Of a stretch of 8,236 nt of DNA, positions 1 through 5,974 are shown in pieces; positions within the stretch are counted from its first letter, which is position 1; each line of letters opens with the position of its first letter. The position numbers and the translations under genes are program-made. The notes below the pieces were generated by a model. The model was given only the letters and a program-made list of their open reading frames with translations, was not told the origin of the DNA and made no database searches. The stretch is taken from assembly GCA_016189825.1 (NCBI GenBank), contig JACPRR010000160.1:1-8236 (forward strand), read 5' to 3'. This stretch comes from Chloroflexota bacterium (GTDB lineage: Bacteria; Chloroflexota; Dehalococcoidia; JACPPY01).

Positions 1-757
1 CCATGCGGCGCAAGACGCCTGGAGAGCCGCTCTGGAGCGGCATATGGATGTGCGGGCAGAGGCGGGGGTCCTGGAACGCGGCAAGAAGGTCATCTGAAAT
101 ATCGTCCGGTTGCAGCGACGAGATGCGCAATCTGGAGACGGCGGTCCGCCCCAGAATCATTCCGATCAGTCTCGTTAGACCGAAGCCGCCCGAGCGGTAC
201 GAACCGACGTTGGTGCCGGTAAGAACGATCTCCTGGTAGCCTTCGGCCACTCGATCGCGGACCTGGCGGAGGACGGTTTCCAGATCGACAGACCGCTCCT
301 CGCCTCTTGCCAGAGGCACGACACAGTAGGTGCAATGGCGATTGCAGCCCTCCTGTACCTTGACAAAAGAACGCGTGCGCCCGAGATAAGCGCCATGGCC
401 TGTGCCCGCAACAGGTCCGAACCGCGCGTCGAGAAGATCGGGCAAGCTTTCGATACCATGCGTATGGGCGACAATACCACGCCCTACCCCGCTGATCTGC
501 ATCTCCGACGTTCTGGCGTAACATCCTGCCGCTATAAGCCGCGCCGCAGGGTTATTCGCCCGGGCCCGCCTCAGCAGGTTCCGGCTTTTGCGGTCCGACA
601 GGCTGGTAACCGTGCACGTGTTGACGACACAGACGTCATAAGATTCCAGGTGAGAGACAACCCGATAACCTCTGCGCGCCAGATCCCGCGCCAGCCATTC
701 GCTTTCAGCCTGATTGAGCTTGCAGCCGAGGGTCTGTATCGCTACCCGCGTCTTCAT
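1..757 (-). CDS. mtaB: tRNA (N6-L-threonylcarbamoyladenosine(37)) methylthiotransferase MtaB, N-terminal part, cut by window edge
   Basis: This frame is open from the ATG at 757 to the window edge, giving 252 residues of a protein that is usually about 430 long. Enzymes of this family are radical-SAM methylthiotransferases that turn t6A37 into ms2t6A37 in ANN-decoding tRNAs. The N-terminal domain opens with TLGCKLNQAES (Cys12), NTCTVT (Cys48) and AAGCY (Cys79), the three ligands of the auxiliary 4Fe-4S cluster. The radical-SAM motif follows as EGCNRHCTYC, with Cys138, Cys142 and Cys145. The HMPLQSGSPGVLRRM block at the edge is typical of the MiaB/MtaB/RimO superfamily. TCTVT and SDRKSR favour MtaB over MiaB or RimO. 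The start is fixed because the conserved N-terminal strand begins four residues in. The gene overlaps the end of the MOSC gene by 53 bp in another frame and has no strong RBS, so translation is probably coupled. Confidence 0.93.
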   Translation of the reverse strand, partial: MKTRVAIQTLGCKLNQAESEWLARDLARRGYRVVSHLESYDVCVVNTCTVTSLSDRKSRNLLRRARANNPAARLIAAGCYARTSEMQISGVGRGIVAHTHGIESLPDLLDARFGPVAGTGHGAYLGRTRSFVKVQEGCNRHCTYCVVPLARGEERSVDLETVLRQVRDRVAEGYQEIVLTGTNVGSYRSGGFGLTRLIGMILGRTAVSRLRISSLQPDDISDDLLAAFQDPRLCPHIHMPLQSGSPGVLRRM

Positions 758-1223
758 TACTATCGACGACTCTCAGCGCATCGCCAGGCCGCACTACGCC
801 ACCACGCAGCACGCGGGCGAACACGCCCTCCTCGGGCATCGCGCACTGTCCTACCTGATGGTATATAGCGCAACGGGTGTGGCATTCCTTGCCGATCTGG
901 GTTATCTCGAGCAGAACTCTGTCTCCCGCGGCAACCCGCGATCCTACAGGGAGATGGACGATGTCGATCCCCTGAGTGGTGAGATTCTCAGCGAAATCAC
1001 CGGGGCCGACATCAAGACCAAGCCTGCGAAATCTCTCGATGCTGTCGGTAGCCAGCAAGCTGACCTGGCGGTGGCTGTTGCAATCCGCATGCGCATCTCC
1101 CCGCAGGCCAGCATTCTCCTCGATGATCCCTTCGGGGATACGGCTCTTGCGAGTCCCTTTTTTCTTACTCCAACAGACGGCAACTATCGTGCCGCCGGTG
1201 CTCTGCTTTCTTTCGCGATCCAT
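705..1223 (-). CDS. MOSC domain-containing protein
   Basis: This 172-residue protein is almost entirely one MOSC domain (residues about 10-152). MOSC domains occur in the molybdenum-cofactor sulfurase C-terminus and in YiiM-like proteins, and are thought to carry or bind sulfur. Visible signatures are GLRGDAHAD (39-47), HRQVSLL (51-57), GLDVGPGDFAENL (69-81) and GKECHTRCAIY (111-121), with Cys114, Cys118 and Cys127 as candidate sulfur-handling residues. Short stand-alone MOSC proteins of this type are common in anaerobes and often sit near molybdopterin genes, but here the neighbours are sulfur amino-acid genes. The ATG lies 3 nt after the NIL stop, and a GAGGG inside the end of the NIL gene serves as RBS. 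Residues 155-172 lie beyond the domain and are encoded wholly within the overlap with mtaB. The physiological substrate is unknown. Confidence 0.88.
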   Translation of the reverse strand: MDRERKQSTGGTIVAVCWSKKKGTRKSRIPEGIIEENAGLRGDAHADCNSHRQVSLLATDSIERFRRLGLDVGPGDFAENLTTQGIDIVHLPVGSRVAAGDRVLLEITQIGKECHTRCAIYHQVGQCAMPEEGVFARVLRGGVVRPGDALRVVDSNEDAGSDTDPRLQAQSG

Positions 1224-1226
1224 CCG

Positions 1227-1469
1227 TCAGCCCTCTACGATATCCCCGCCAACCGGGTCGACGCGAACACCCTGGGCGTTGACCCATTGGAGGCCTTTTT
1301 CAATGTCTTCCTTCTTGCCCTCAAGCTCAAGCTCCACCCAACCCCTGTCAGCGCTGACATCAGCCCTCCGGATGTTAGTGACCACCTTGAAGCGCATGCC
1401 GAGGTTGTAGATTATCGGATTAGATATGAGCTCTTGCGGGAAGGTGAACTTAACCCGGTGTTTGGCCAT
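1227..1469 (-). CDS. Stand-alone NIL domain protein
   Basis: An 80-residue protein that matches the NIL domain along its whole length. NIL is the small ferredoxin-like fold best known from the C-terminus of the methionine transporter ATPase MetN, where it binds methionine. It also occurs with ferredoxin modules in homocysteine-forming systems of anaerobes. Key features are FTFPQELISNPIIYNLG (8-24), the family-typical NIRRADV (32-38), RGWVELELEG (42-51), and a final helix followed by GVRVDPV. There is no transmembrane segment or signal peptide, so it is cytoplasmic. It lies between the threonine synthase-like gene (58 nt upstream) and the MOSC gene (3 nt downstream). A regulatory or sulfur-amino-acid binding partner role is inferred. 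The strong GGGAGG five nt from the ATG supports this start. Confidence 0.85.
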   Translation of the reverse strand: MAKHRVKFTFPQELISNPIIYNLGMRFKVVTNIRRADVSADRGWVELELEGKKEDIEKGLQWVNAQGVRVDPVGGDIVEG

Positions 1470-1474
1470 GCCTT

Positions 1475-1480
1475 CCTCCC
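1475..1480 (-). promoter_or_regulatory. Strong Shine-Dalgarno of the NIL gene
   Basis: GGGAGG on the minus strand, 5 nt before the ATG at 1469, in the 58-nt gap after the threonine synthase-like gene. It is one of the best RBS matches in the operon and supports the short NIL reading frame being a real gene. Confidence 0.75.
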
Positions 1481-1527
1481 TTTGATTTTCTTCGATATGC
1501 GTACCGCCATGGACAGATAAGAATCAA

Positions 1528-2763
1528 TCATCCCTGCCTGCCTTTGCCGTTCAGCGCTGCTTCAAAGGAATTGAAGCTGGGCTCCACCAGCGTCGGCGGT
1601 GTCAGTGCACCCAACACCGCCTCCTGTGTCTTGAGGCCGTTGCCAGTTATGTAAGCGACTGTCGGACCGTCGTCCCGTATCGCCCCTGCTTCCGCCAGTC
1701 GCTTGAGGCAGGCGATGACCACCCCTCCTGCTGTCTCGGCGAAGATACCCTCGGTCTCGGCCAGCAATTTGATCGCATCGATGATCTCGGGGTCAGGCGC
1801 CGCCCAGGCGCCGCCATTGGACTCCTTGATCACCTTCAATGCGTAAAACCCGTCTGCCGGGTTGCCAATCGCGATTGACTTGGCGATGGTGTTGGGCTTG
1901 ACCGGTCGTACTTGCGTCGATCCGCTCTTGTACGCATCGACGATGGGGCTGCAGCCGGCCGCCTGCGCCAGGAACATGCGAGTTCCGACGTTGCCGATGA
2001 ACCCTATCTTGTGGAGCTCCCCCAGCCCTTTCCATATCTTCGTATAAAGGGAGCCCGAAGCAGCGGGGACGACTGCATAGGCCGGCGCTCTCCACCCGAG
2101 CTGTTCAGCAACCTCGTAGGCAAGAGTCTTGCTTCCCTCGGAGTAGTAGGGGCGAAGGTTGATGTTGACGAAGCCCCAGTTGTAGTTCTCGGCAATCTCG
2201 CTGCAAAGCCGGTTCACTTCATCGTAATTGCCCTTGACAGTGACAACGTTGGGCCCGTATATGGCAGTGCCAACGACCTTTCCCTGCTCCAGGTCCGCCG
2301 GGATAAAAACGAAGGCCTTCAGCCCCGCCTTTGCTGCGTGCGCCGCAACGCTGTTTGCCAGGTTGCCGGTAGAGGCGCAGGCCACCGTGTCAAACCCGAA
2401 ATCGAGGGCCCTGGATACCGCGACCGCAACGACGCGGTCTTTGAACGAGTTGGTCGGATTGACGCAGTCGTTCTTGACATAGAGGTCTTTGAGCCCCAGG
2501 CGACGCCCGAGGTTGTCGGCCTTCACCAGCGGAGTAACCGTGCTGCCGATGTCGATGACCTTGTCCCCGACCGGCAGAAGGTCTTTGTAGCGCCACATTG
2601 TCCAGGGCGCCGCCACGACCGTATCTTTGGTCATGTTCGCGGCAATCGCCTCGTAGTCGTACACGACTTCTACTGGCCCGAAACAGAAATCGCAGATCGA
2701 GAAGGCCTCGAGCGGATATTCGCGCCCGCAGCGGCGGCAGCGAAGCGCCCTAGCGTAAGTCAA
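1528..2763 (-). CDS. thrC: Threonine synthase-like PLP enzyme (possible homocysteine-forming variant)
   Basis: A 411-residue fold-type II PLP enzyme. Threonine synthase converts O-phosphohomoserine to threonine in the cytosol. An N-terminal zinc ribbon is visible (Cys9, Cys12, Cys24, Cys27). The PLP lysine is Lys108 in NPTNSFKDR, the phosphate-contacting loop is CASTGN (129-134), and SGSLYTKI, ETAGG and TGNGLK follow in the usual order. Length fits the long zinc-ribbon ThrC class. The lysine motif is unusual: many ThrC proteins have NPTGSFKDRG, and here Asn and Val replace the two glycines. The start is TTG at 2763, supported by AGGAGG 9 nt upstream. The gene lies 46 nt after the cystathionine enzyme and 58 nt before the NIL gene. 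I recall ThrC-like enzymes of this general type that form homocysteine from O-phosphohomoserine with a protein sulfur donor, so threonine synthase is the default call rather than a proven one. Confidence 0.85.
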   Translation of the reverse strand: MTYARALRCRRCGREYPLEAFSICDFCFGPVEVVYDYEAIAANMTKDTVVAAPWTMWRYKDLLPVGDKVIDIGSTVTPLVKADNLGRRLGLKDLYVKNDCVNPTNSFKDRVVAVAVSRALDFGFDTVACASTGNLANSVAAHAAKAGLKAFVFIPADLEQGKVVGTAIYGPNVVTVKGNYDEVNRLCSEIAENYNWGFVNINLRPYYSEGSKTLAYEVAEQLGWRAPAYAVVPAASGSLYTKIWKGLGELHKIGFIGNVGTRMFLAQAAGCSPIVDAYKSGSTQVRPVKPNTIAKSIAIGNPADGFYALKVIKESNGGAWAAPDPEIIDAIKLLAETEGIFAETAGGVVIACLKRLAEAGAIRDDGPTVAYITGNGLKTQEAVLGALTPPTLVEPSFNSFEAALNGKGRQG

Positions 2764-2772
2764 TGGTCAGAT

Positions 2773-2778
2773 CCTCCT
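2773..2778 (-). promoter_or_regulatory. Shine-Dalgarno that decides the TTG start of the threonine synthase-like gene
   Basis: AGGAGG on the minus strand ends 9 nt before TTG at 2763. No ATG or GTG suits the N-terminus, and the zinc-ribbon Cys9 follows soon after, so TTG is the best start. Confidence 0.75.
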
Positions 2779-2809
2779 CAAGAATGTTGCCAGACCGCAC
2801 CCGATGAGT

Positions 2810-3952
2810 TCAGGCAGACATCAATGCGCCGGCCACGTCATCGACAAGGTCGTCCGCGTTCTCAAGCCCAACCGACAGCCGCAACAGATCATCATGGATG
2901 CCTGCCTTTTCCCTCGCCGCAGCCGGCATAGAGGCGTGGCTCATCGTCGCCGGATGTTCTATCAGCGAGTGGACGCCTCCAAGCGATTCGGCCAGGGATA
3001 TCACCTTCAGACCTCGCATGACAGAGTTTGCGGCCGTGACGCCGCCCTTCAACTCGAAGGAGAGCATGCCCCCGAATCCCTTCATCTGACGGGCAGCAAT
3101 ATCATGTCCGGGATGGGCAGGCAGTCCCGGATAGTATACCCTCTTTACTTTGGGATGCCCACTCAGGTATTCCGCGATGCGGGTTGCGTTTTCCACGTGT
3201 ACGCGCATTCGCGGACCCAGAGTCTTGAGGCCCCTGAGCACCAGCCAGGAATCAAAAGGGGATTCGCCGGTGCCCATGGCGTTCAGCAGGAATTGTACTC
3301 TACTCCCTGTCTCTTCGCTGGCAGTCACAACCGCGCCACCTACCACGTCCGAGTGCCCGTTGAGGTACTTGGTGGTGGAGTGTACGACCATATCAACGCC
3401 ATACTCCAGCGGTCTCAGCAAACAGGGTGTGGCAAACGTGTTGTCTGCGACGGTAGTTATGTCGCGCTTGCGGGCTACGTCAACCACCATCTCGATATCC
3501 ACAATATTAAGGAGCGGGTTAGATGGGGTCTCCAGCCACAGCATCCTCGTATTCGGGCGAACCGCAGCCTCTATGCTGCTCCTGCTGTTCAGCCGGACGA
3601 AAGTGAATTCCACCCCAAAGTGCCTCATAACACTATCGAACAACCGATATGTCCCGCCATAGATGTCGTCGCCACAGATCACGTGATCGCCCTGGCGCAG
3701 CAGATGTATGACAGTCGTTTCCGCCGCCATTCCGGTGGCGAAAGCCGCCCCACATTTCCCCCCCTCAAGGGCAGCGATGTTGTCCTCGAGCGCTTTCCGC
3801 GTCGGATTGCCGGTCCTCGTGTAGTCATAACCTCTGGTCTTGCCGATGTCCTCGAAGACAAAGGTCGAGGTCTGGTAGATTGGCGTTACCAGCGCCCCCG
3901 TGGCCGGGTCCGGCTTCCTGCCGCCGTGGATGCATAGAGTTTCGAACTTCAC
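2810..3952 (-). CDS. metB: Cystathionine gamma-synthase / gamma-lyase (Cys/Met metabolism PLP enzyme)
   Basis: A 380-residue, full-length member of the Cys/Met PLP family. It either joins cysteine to an activated homoserine to give cystathionine (synthase) or splits cystathionine to cysteine (lyase). Seen are PIYQTSTFVF (24-33), the phosphate-binding YTRTGNPT (44-51), Asp170 in VADNTFATP for the PLP nitrogen, the Schiff-base Lys195 in HSTTKYLNGHSDVVGG, and AESLGGVHSLIEHPATMSHASM (321-342) followed by LRLSVGLE. The position that is Glu in E. coli MetB (GVESL) and in human gamma-lyase (GFESL) is His328 here, so the exact reaction is open. The GTG start overlaps the cysE stop by one base (TAGTG) behind a run of G, indicating translational coupling. 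Pairing with cysE fits either forward or reverse transsulfuration. The symbol metB is provisional. Confidence 0.88.
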   Translation of the reverse strand: MKFETLCIHGGRKPDPATGALVTPIYQTSTFVFEDIGKTRGYDYTRTGNPTRKALEDNIAALEGGKCGAAFATGMAAETTVIHLLRQGDHVICGDDIYGGTYRLFDSVMRHFGVEFTFVRLNSRSSIEAAVRPNTRMLWLETPSNPLLNIVDIEMVVDVARKRDITTVADNTFATPCLLRPLEYGVDMVVHSTTKYLNGHSDVVGGAVVTASEETGSRVQFLLNAMGTGESPFDSWLVLRGLKTLGPRMRVHVENATRIAEYLSGHPKVKRVYYPGLPAHPGHDIAARQMKGFGGMLSFELKGGVTAANSVMRGLKVISLAESLGGVHSLIEHPATMSHASMPAAAREKAGIHDDLLRLSVGLENADDLVDDVAGALMSA

Positions 3953-4689
3953 TATATCCCCCCGCCTTCGGTGAAGATCGATTGCGCGTGGACCAGCTCA
4001 CGGTGCACAAGCGCACGCGTTTCCGCCTGCGGAGCGAGAACAAGGCCGGCTGCCTGCTCCAGCTTCTTCACACGCTCCTCCATTATCGCCTGCTCCGAGA
4101 TGAGCAAGTTGATCACCATGGCGAACGGATCTGGTAACTTGCCATGCTCAAGCGTCTTCGCCTCTTCCTGCATACTTTCAACGATGCGGCCGGGGACTCC
4201 GACCACGGTTACTCCCGGCGGCACAGACTTCACCACAACAGAGTTCGCACCCACCCGCGCGCCCTCGCCCACCACGATTGGGCCGAGAAGCACGGCTGCA
4301 GACCCGATAACGACATTGTTGCCGATCGTCGGATGACGCTTCGCCTTCTCCAGGGTCGTGCCGCCAAGTACCACACCCTGGTACATGAGCACATCGTCCC
4401 CTATCTCGGATGTCTCACCGATGACGACTCCCATGCCGTGGTCGATAAAGAACCTCCTGCCTATAACCGCCCCGGGATGTATTTCGATTCCAGTGAACCA
4501 ACGGGCACTTTCCGATATCATGCGCGCCCAAAAATGGAGCTTGTGCCTCCAGAGAAAGTGCGCGATTCGATATGCCCACATCGCGTGTAAACCGGGGTAA
4601 AGCAAGACAACTTCAAGCGCGCTGCGGGCCGCCGGGTCCTTGGCGAACACGGTCCTCACATCTTCTTGAATCCTGGAGACGAAGTTCAT
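3952..4689 (-). CDS. cysE: Serine O-acetyltransferase
   Basis: A 245-residue protein that acetylates L-serine with acetyl-CoA to give O-acetylserine, the acceptor for sulfide in cysteine synthesis. A helical N-terminus (1-65, with [30 protein letters not shown]) precedes a left-handed beta-helix of hexapeptide repeats (about 66-170). It contains [11 protein letters not shown], the catalytic [13 protein letters not shown] (Asp83, His84), YQGVVLGGT, the His119 region (KRHPTIG), and VVGVPGR. The C-terminal tail (170-245) is long and helical and ends in EGGGI. In CysE the tail often carries the cysteine feedback site or binds CysK, but this tail lacks a CysK-style terminal motif I recognise. The frame stays open to 4785, but those 32 extra residues overlap the Rrf2 gene and resemble nothing in the family, so ATG 4689 is chosen. 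It starts 16 nt after the Rrf2 stop. Confidence 0.94.
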   Translation of the reverse strand: MNFVSRIQEDVRTVFAKDPAARSALEVVLLYPGLHAMWAYRIAHFLWRHKLHFWARMISESARWFTGIEIHPGAVIGRRFFIDHGMGVVIGETSEIGDDVLMYQGVVLGGTTLEKAKRHPTIGNNVVIGSAAVLLGPIVVGEGARVGANSVVVKSVPPGVTVVGVPGRIVESMQEEAKTLEHGKLPDPFAMVINLLISEQAIMEERVKKLEQAAGLVLAPQAETRALVHRELVHAQSIFTEGGGI

Positions 4690-4705
4690 CGTGCGTTGGC
4701 AAGAC

Positions 4706-5149
4706 CTAGATGTAATACATGGGAACCTGCGTACGCTCTTTCTCCCGCTGCCGGTCCGCCAGGTCCTTGAGCGTAGTCGAATCAAGCACGTCCGTCATAG
4801 CCTTTTTGAGCTCAGCCCAAACGTCGCGCGTAACACATCCCGCAGTTCGCTCGCACGCGGATGGGTCGTCCACGCACTCGACAGGCGCCATCGATCCCTC
4901 CAGAAGCTCAATGACCTCGCCCAGCCGTATGTCCTCGGGGGCGCGGCCGAGGGCGACGCCGCCGTGCGCTCCTCTCACGCTCTTGACGATGCCGGCCTTT
5001 ATGAGCGGTGTCAGCAAGTGCTGCAAGTAGCGCACGGACACGGACTGCCGGCGCGCCACATCCTTGAGCTGCACCGAACCCTCACCGTAGTGCCGGGCCA
5101 GGTCGACCAGGGCCCTGGCGCCGTATTGTCCTCTCGTTGATATCTTCAC
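4706..5149 (-). CDS. Rrf2-family transcriptional regulator with cluster-type cysteines (IscR/CymR-like)
   Basis: A 147-residue Rrf2-family DNA-binding protein. The winged helix spans about residues 1-75: [18 protein letters not shown], a helix-turn-helix around [20 protein letters not shown] (27-46), and the wing RGAHGGVAL. The dimer helix follows. Cys92, Cys99 and Cys105 (C-X6-C-X5-C) sit where IscR and NsrR bind an Fe-S cluster; the B. subtilis cysteine regulator CymR has no such set. Spacing differs by one residue from IscR (C-X5-C-X5-C). It is the first gene of the cysE-metB-thrC operon, so control of cysteine and methionine supply in response to Fe-S or cysteine status is inferred. The start is GTG at 5149 with a weak AAGGG upstream. 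An inverted repeat at 5178-5195 suggests autoregulation. Confidence 0.92.
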   Translation of the reverse strand: MKISTRGQYGARALVDLARHYGEGSVQLKDVARRQSVSVRYLQHLLTPLIKAGIVKSVRGAHGGVALGRAPEDIRLGEVIELLEGSMAPVECVDDPSACERTAGCVTRDVWAELKKAMTDVLDSTTLKDLADRQREKERTQVPMYYI

Positions 5150-5177
5150 CTTGCCAACCCTTCACATATGTTCACAA

Positions 5178-5195
5178 AGACCACCTATTTGGTCT
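5178..5195. promoter_or_regulatory. Inverted repeat AGACCA-N6-TGGTCT, probable Rrf2 operator
   Basis: A perfect 6-bp inverted repeat with a 6-bp spacer lies directly downstream of the leftward -10 box of the Rrf2 operon, covering the expected transcription start. Rrf2 proteins bind short CC...GG dyads, so this is the likely autoregulatory operator. Binding is inferred. The same GACCA-N6-TGGTC core recurs at 7257-7272. Confidence 0.6.
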
Positions 5196-5225
5196 ACTTT
5201 ACACAGAAGCACTCAAGCTTGTCAA
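5196..5225 (-). promoter_or_regulatory. Promoter of the Rrf2-cysE operon
   Basis: On the minus strand, TTGACA (5225-5220) and TAAAGT (5201-5196) are separated by 18 bp. The -35 box is perfect and the -10 box matches 4 of 6. The start would fall near 5189, inside the inverted repeat and about 40 nt before the GTG. Confidence 0.6.
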
Positions 5226-5251
5226 ACACATCATCCGGAGTTCTCCAAGAC

Positions 5252-5279
5252 TTGACAGCGGAACCCCTGTCTTGTTAAT
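5252..5279 (+). promoter_or_regulatory. Promoter of the tetR-family gene
   Basis: TTGACA (5252-5257) and GTTAAT (5274-5279) with a 16-bp spacer. The -35 is perfect and the -10 matches 4 of 6. Its -35 lies 26 bp from the divergent -35 of the Rrf2 operon. The predicted start is near 5286, inside the TetR palindrome. Confidence 0.5.
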
Positions 5280-5282
5280 GTA

Positions 5283-5296
5283 AGTAAGTACTTACT
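5283..5296. promoter_or_regulatory. Perfect 14-bp palindrome AGTAAGTACTTACT, probable TetR operator
   Basis: This sequence equals its own reverse complement and lies 4 bp downstream of the tetR -10 box. Symmetric AGTNAGTACTNACT-like sites are typical of TetR-family repressors, so autoregulation by the adjacent gene product is likely. The leftward -35 is 57 bp away, so direct repression of the Rrf2 operon is less obvious. Confidence 0.7.
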
Positions 5297-5365
5297 AGCG
5301 TAATTTCCCTGGTTGACGCGGAGGAGTCGCAGGGACCGGCCTCCGATACAGGCAGCAGAATCGCC

Positions 5366-5974
5366 ATGATAGGTACCGTTCATCAGAGCACTGAAGTTAG
5401 GCAAGCACAAATAATGGATGCCGCCATGACATTGATCGTCAAGTTGGGCAGCGAGCACGTCACGGTCAAACGCATCGCCGCAGAGGTAGGTATCACCGAG
5501 GCTGCCGTATACAGGCATTTCAAGAGCAAGAGCGATATTCTGTGTTTCCTGATCGACCACGTGAAGAGCAACCTACTCGAAGACATAGAGAAGGGCCGTG
5601 CCGCCGGCAATGACAGTTCGACACTGGGCGTTGTCGACCGCACTCTGAGAATCCACCTCTCAGCGGTCGCCCAGAGGAGAGGCATCTCGTTCCAGGTTAT
5701 CGCAGAGATCGTCAGCCTAGGGAATCCTGCTCTCAACCGAAAGGCCTCCGAGGCCATACGGCAGTACACCACAAGCGTCCGGGACCTCTTGCGCGAGGGC
5801 GTCCAGGCTGGGGAGATAAGGAATGACATAGACCTCGAAGCGACGGCTACGATACTGTTTAGCATGATTCATGGCATGGTAAGTATCTGGACCCTCGGCG
5901 AACGCGACTTTCAACTGGAAGACAGGTGCGCATCTCTTTGGAAGGTCCTAAAGGAAGCCATTGTAATACACTAG
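5366..5974 (+). CDS. TetR/AcrR-family transcriptional regulator
   Basis: A 202-residue protein, normal size for TetR repressors. The N-terminal DNA-binding domain spans about residues 10-60. It has RQAQIMDAAMTLIVKLG and the helix-turn-helix TVKRIAAEVGITEAAVYRHFKSKSD (33-57), a very typical TetR signature. The rest is a helical ligand-binding and dimer domain (about 65-200) that shows no identifiable ligand. It is transcribed away from the Rrf2 operon, and a perfect palindrome in its promoter is the likely operator. Targets beyond itself are unknown; the SPFH gene 284 bp downstream shares its direction but has no matching palindrome. The ATG at 5366 is the only sensible start; its RBS is weak and it follows a structured leader of about 80 nt. 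Confidence 0.93.
   Translation: MIGTVHQSTEVRQAQIMDAAMTLIVKLGSEHVTVKRIAAEVGITEAAVYRHFKSKSDILCFLIDHVKSNLLEDIEKGRAAGNDSSTLGVVDRTLRIHLSAVAQRRGISFQVIAEIVSLGNPALNRKASEAIRQYTTSVRDLLREGVQAGEIRNDIDLEATATILFSMIHGMVSIWTLGERDFQLEDRCASLWKVLKEAIVIH

Noticed and set aside
1912..2931. 339-residue plus-strand frame opposite the threonine synthase-like gene
   Set aside because: Antisense shadow in GC-rich DNA; it spans two real genes on the other strand and has no motif.
2804..3937. 377-residue plus-strand frame opposite the cystathionine enzyme
   Set aside because: It is the antisense shadow of a clear PLP enzyme; its translation has no family signature.
4690..4785. 32-residue N-terminal extension of CysE
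   Set aside because: It overlaps the Rrf2 gene and resembles nothing in CysE; the family N-terminus begins at ATG 4689.
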